Shown one piece after another: positions 6,031-8,198 of a stretch of 8,198 nt of DNA (position 1 is the first letter of the stretch; each line of letters starts with the position of its first letter). The stretch spans positions 23,656 through 31,853 of the forward strand of contig DDRC01000136.1 of assembly GCA_002342985.1 (NCBI GenBank), read 5' to 3'. The notes under the pieces are model-generated. The model was not told the DNA's origin. It searched no databases and worked only from the letters and a program-made list of their open reading frames with translations. The DNA is from Flavobacteriales bacterium UBA2426. GTDB lineage: Bacteria; Bacteroidota; Bacteroidia; Flavobacteriales_F; PHOS-HE28. The position numbers and the translations under genes were made by a program.

Positions 6031-8198
6031 ATGTTCAACCCGCAAGCCAAGACCGGTCCCTCCATTGCTCCGGCCGCACGCACGCAAAGCGCCCCATCAT
6101 CCTCCAATAAGGTCGCTTCCGACGTCGACGTCGCCTACATCGACGGGGTGGCCTACCCGATCAACAAGGGCGAGACCATGCTCGCGTTCATGCGCCGCCA
6201 CCTGGGCCCCAACCCGGTGCCCACGCTCTGCGACGCGCCCAACCTGGAGCCCTTCGGCAGCTGCCGCGTGTGCAGCGTGGAGGTGAGCATGGAGGACCCC
6301 AGCACCGGGTCGGCACCCTCCCGCGTGATGGCCTCCTGCCACACCCCCGTGGGCAAGGGCATGTACATCACGGTGAACAGCCCGCGCATGGAGCGGCTGC
6401 GCAAGAACATCGTGGAGCTGGTGCTCACCGACTACGACACCGAGCGGCTGAAGACCGAGGACCACGGGCGGAACGAGCTGTACAACGTGGTGCAGCAGAT
6501 CGGCTTCGACATCGACAGCGTGCGCTACCCCAAGGGGAAGAACCACCTGGACACGCCGATGGACACGAGCCATCCGTACATGGTGAGCGACCTCAGCGCG
6601 TGCATCAGCTGCTACCGGTGCGTGCGCGCGTGCGACGAGGTGCAGGGCGAGTTCGTGCTCACCATGGCCGGGCGCGGGTTCGACAACCACATCGTCAAGG
6701 GCACCAATGAAAGCTTCAAGGACAGCGATTGCGTGAGCTGCGGCGCCTGCGCGCAGGCCTGCCCCACGAGCGCCATCACCGACGTGTTCCGCGCCAAGGA
6801 GACCAAGGCCGATGAGGTGGTGCGCACCGTATGTACCTATTGCGGCGTGGGCTGCAACCTGGAAGTGAAGGTGAAGGATGGCAAGGTCGCGGGCATCACC
6901 GCGCCCTACGACGCCGAGGCCAACCAGGGCCACACCTGCCTCAAGGGCCGCTACGCCTTCCGCTTCTACGACCACCCCGAGCGGCTGCGCACCCCGCTGA
7001 TCCGCAAGAACGGTGAGCTCGTTCCCGCCACCTGGGACGAGGCCTACGACTTCATCGTGGACGGCTTCATCCGCATCCGCGAGCAGCACGGTCCGGACGC
7101 GCTGGCCGGCGTGAGCAGCGCGCGCTGCCCCAACGAGGAGAACTACCTCATGCAGAAGTTCTTCCGCGCGCAGGTGGGCACCAACAACATCGACGCGTGC
7201 GCGCGCGTGTGCCACAGCCCCACGGCCCTGGGCATGCAGAAGACCTTCGGCACCGGCGCGGCCACCAACAGCATCGACGACCTGAAGGACACGCACACCA
7301 TCATGGTGATCGGTGCCAACCCCACCGACGCGCACCCGGTGACCGGCGCCAAGATCAAGCAGCAGATCATGAAGGGCAAGACCCTGATCGTGATCGACCC
7401 GCGCCGCACCGAGCTGGCCCGCTACGCCCACTACCACCTGCAGCTGAAGCCCGGCACGAACGTGGCCCTGCTGAACATGATGATGCACTTCATCGTGAAG
7501 GAAGGCTGGGTGAAGCAGGAGTTCATCGACCAGCGCACCGAAGGCTGGGCCGATTTCAAGAAGGAGATCCTCGCCGTGGACATCGACGCGATGGAGCGCG
7601 AGACCGGCGTGGACCGGAACCTGGTGCGTGCAGCCGCGAAAGCCTATGCCAGCTCACCCGCCGCCATGAGCTTCCACGGCCTGGGCGTCACCGAGCACTA
7701 CCAGGGCACCTTCACCGTGATGCAGATCGCCGACCTGGCGATGATGACCGGCAACATCGGTCGCCGCGGCGTGGGCGTGAACCCGCTGCGCGGCCAGAAC
7801 AACGTGCAGGGCGCGGCCGACATGGGTTGCCAACCCCACCAGGGGGCAGGCTACTTCGCGGTGGACGAGCCCGCGAACATCCAGATGTACGAGCAGTTCT
7901 ACGGCGTGGAGCTGCCCCACCACGCGGGCAAGAAGATCCCGCAGATGTACGACGCCATGCTGGAGGGCACGCTGAAGGCCTTCTGGGTGGCGGGCGAAGA
8001 CATGGCGCAGACGGACCCCAACACGCTGCACGTGCGCAAGGCCCTGGGCCAGCTGGAGCTCTTCGTGGTGCAGGAGCTCTTCATGACCGAGACCGCCAAG
8101 CTCGCCCACGTGGTGCTGCCCGCCAGCAGCTTCCTGGAGAAGAGCGGCACCTTCACCAACGGCGAGCGCCGCATCCAGCGCGTGAACGCCGCCGTGGA
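6031..8198 (+). CDS. Formate dehydrogenase catalytic (alpha) subunit, Cys-type molybdopterin enzyme (3' end missing)
   Basis: The enzyme interconverts formate and CO2 at a Mo or W bis-pyranopterin centre in the cytoplasm; no Tat or Sec signal is seen. The window shows 722 residues; relatives are roughly 900-950, so the C-terminal dinucleotide-binding domain is cut off. Domains: a low-complexity N-terminus (1-30); a plant-type [2Fe-2S] domain with Cys 67, 78, 81 and 103; a two-[4Fe-4S] ferredoxin region with Cys 191, 194, 197, 201 and 234, 237, 240, 244; a [4Fe-4S] site of the catalytic domain with Cys 268, 271, 275 and 303 and the conserved Lys 305; then the molybdopterin domain. The CARVCH motif puts catalytic Cys at 394 (codon 7210-7212), in the place of Sec in E. 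coli FdhF, with His 395 next to it. RGQNNVQGA supplies the conserved active-site Arg (587). The architecture resembles alpha subunits of NAD-linked or bifurcating formate dehydrogenases, which use NuoE/NuoF-like partners; none is encoded upstream. The start at 6031 is supported by the promoter element 18 nt upstream. Confidence 0.95.
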   Translation, partial: MFNPQAKTGPSIAPAARTQSAPSSSNKVASDVDVAYIDGVAYPINKGETMLAFMRRHLGPNPVPTLCDAPNLEPFGSCRVCSVEVSMEDPSTGSAPSRVMASCHTPVGKGMYITVNSPRMERLRKNIVELVLTDYDTERLKTEDHGRNELYNVVQQIGFDIDSVRYPKGKNHLDTPMDTSHPYMVSDLSACISCYRCVRACDEVQGEFVLTMAGRGFDNHIVKGTNESFKDSDCVSCGACAQACPTSAITDVFRAKETKADEVVRTVCTYCGVGCNLEVKVKDGKVAGITAPYDAEANQGHTCLKGRYAFRFYDHPERLRTPLIRKNGELVPATWDEAYDFIVDGFIRIREQHGPDALAGVSSARCPNEENYLMQKFFRAQVGTNNIDACARVCHSPTALGMQKTFGTGAATNSIDDLKDTHTIMVIGANPTDAHPVTGAKIKQQIMKGKTLIVIDPRRTELARYAHYHLQLKPGTNVALLNMMMHFIVKEGWVKQEFIDQRTEGWADFKKEILAVDIDAMERETGVDRNLVRAAAKAYASSPAAMSFHGLGVTEHYQGTFTVMQIADLAMMTGNIGRRGVGVNPLRGQNNVQGAADMGCQPHQGAGYFAVDEPANIQMYEQFYGVELPHHAGKKIPQMYDAMLEGTLKAFWVAGEDMAQTDPNTLHVRKALGQLELFVVQELFMTETAKLAHVVLPASSFLEKSGTFTNGERRIQRVNAAV

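Noticed and set aside
7210..7212. Possible selenocysteine at the formate dehydrogenase active site
   Set aside because: The codon is TGC, an ordinary Cys; no in-frame TGA is present, so no SECIS element is needed.
6097..7488. 463-residue minus-strand open frame, His/Val/Ala-rich
   Set aside because: It lies wholly antisense to the formate dehydrogenase gene, whose cofactor motifs are intact; its composition is what high-GC codon bias produces on the opposite strand.

Overview
The window looks like a chromosomal segment from a high-GC member of the Bacteroidota, most likely Flavobacteriales. Four things support this: a giant secreted protein ending in a type IX secretion (T9SS) sorting domain, a head GIN (DUF2807) surface protein, start regions without Shine-Dalgarno sequences, and Bacteroidota-type -7 promoter elements (TAnnTTTG or TAnnTTCG). 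The GC-rich sequence is unusual for Flavobacteriales and suggests one of the high-GC lineages known mainly from metagenomes. That placement is inference.

Layout. Positions 2-4246 (+) hold the 3' part of a gene for a very large secreted multidomain protein. Its order is FN3-like, a C25/gingipain-like domain that seems to lack its catalytic residues, FN3, a short Cys-rich module, six Ig-like repeats on a strict 237-bp period, a PKD/SprB-like domain, an unrecognised domain and a T9SS sorting domain. A 14-bp perfect hairpin follows. Positions 4361-5071 (+) encode an exported DUF2807 beta-helix protein. Convergent to it, 5141-5254 (-) encodes a 37-residue Lys/Ala histone-H1-like protein with a perfect TAnnTTTG element and a terminator whose pairing favours the minus strand. 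A GAT-triplet-rich intergenic stretch follows. Positions 5469-5966 (-) encode a small probable outer-membrane beta-barrel protein. Divergent from it, 6031 to the window end (+) encodes the N-terminal 722 residues of a Cys-type, cytoplasmic, molybdopterin-dependent formate dehydrogenase catalytic subunit with its fused iron-sulfur modules.

The genes do not form one obvious pathway. Three are cell-surface or exported, one is probably a nucleoid protein, and the last begins a formate oxidation (or CO2 reduction) locus whose electron partner lies outside the window. Three genes share a TAnnTTYG element 18-20 nt before the ATG, a consistent promoter architecture for this genome. I see no CRISPR array, RNA gene, insertion sequence, phage gene or recognisable defence system, and no clear undescribed system. 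The least explained object is the repeat-bearing C25-like secreted protein.
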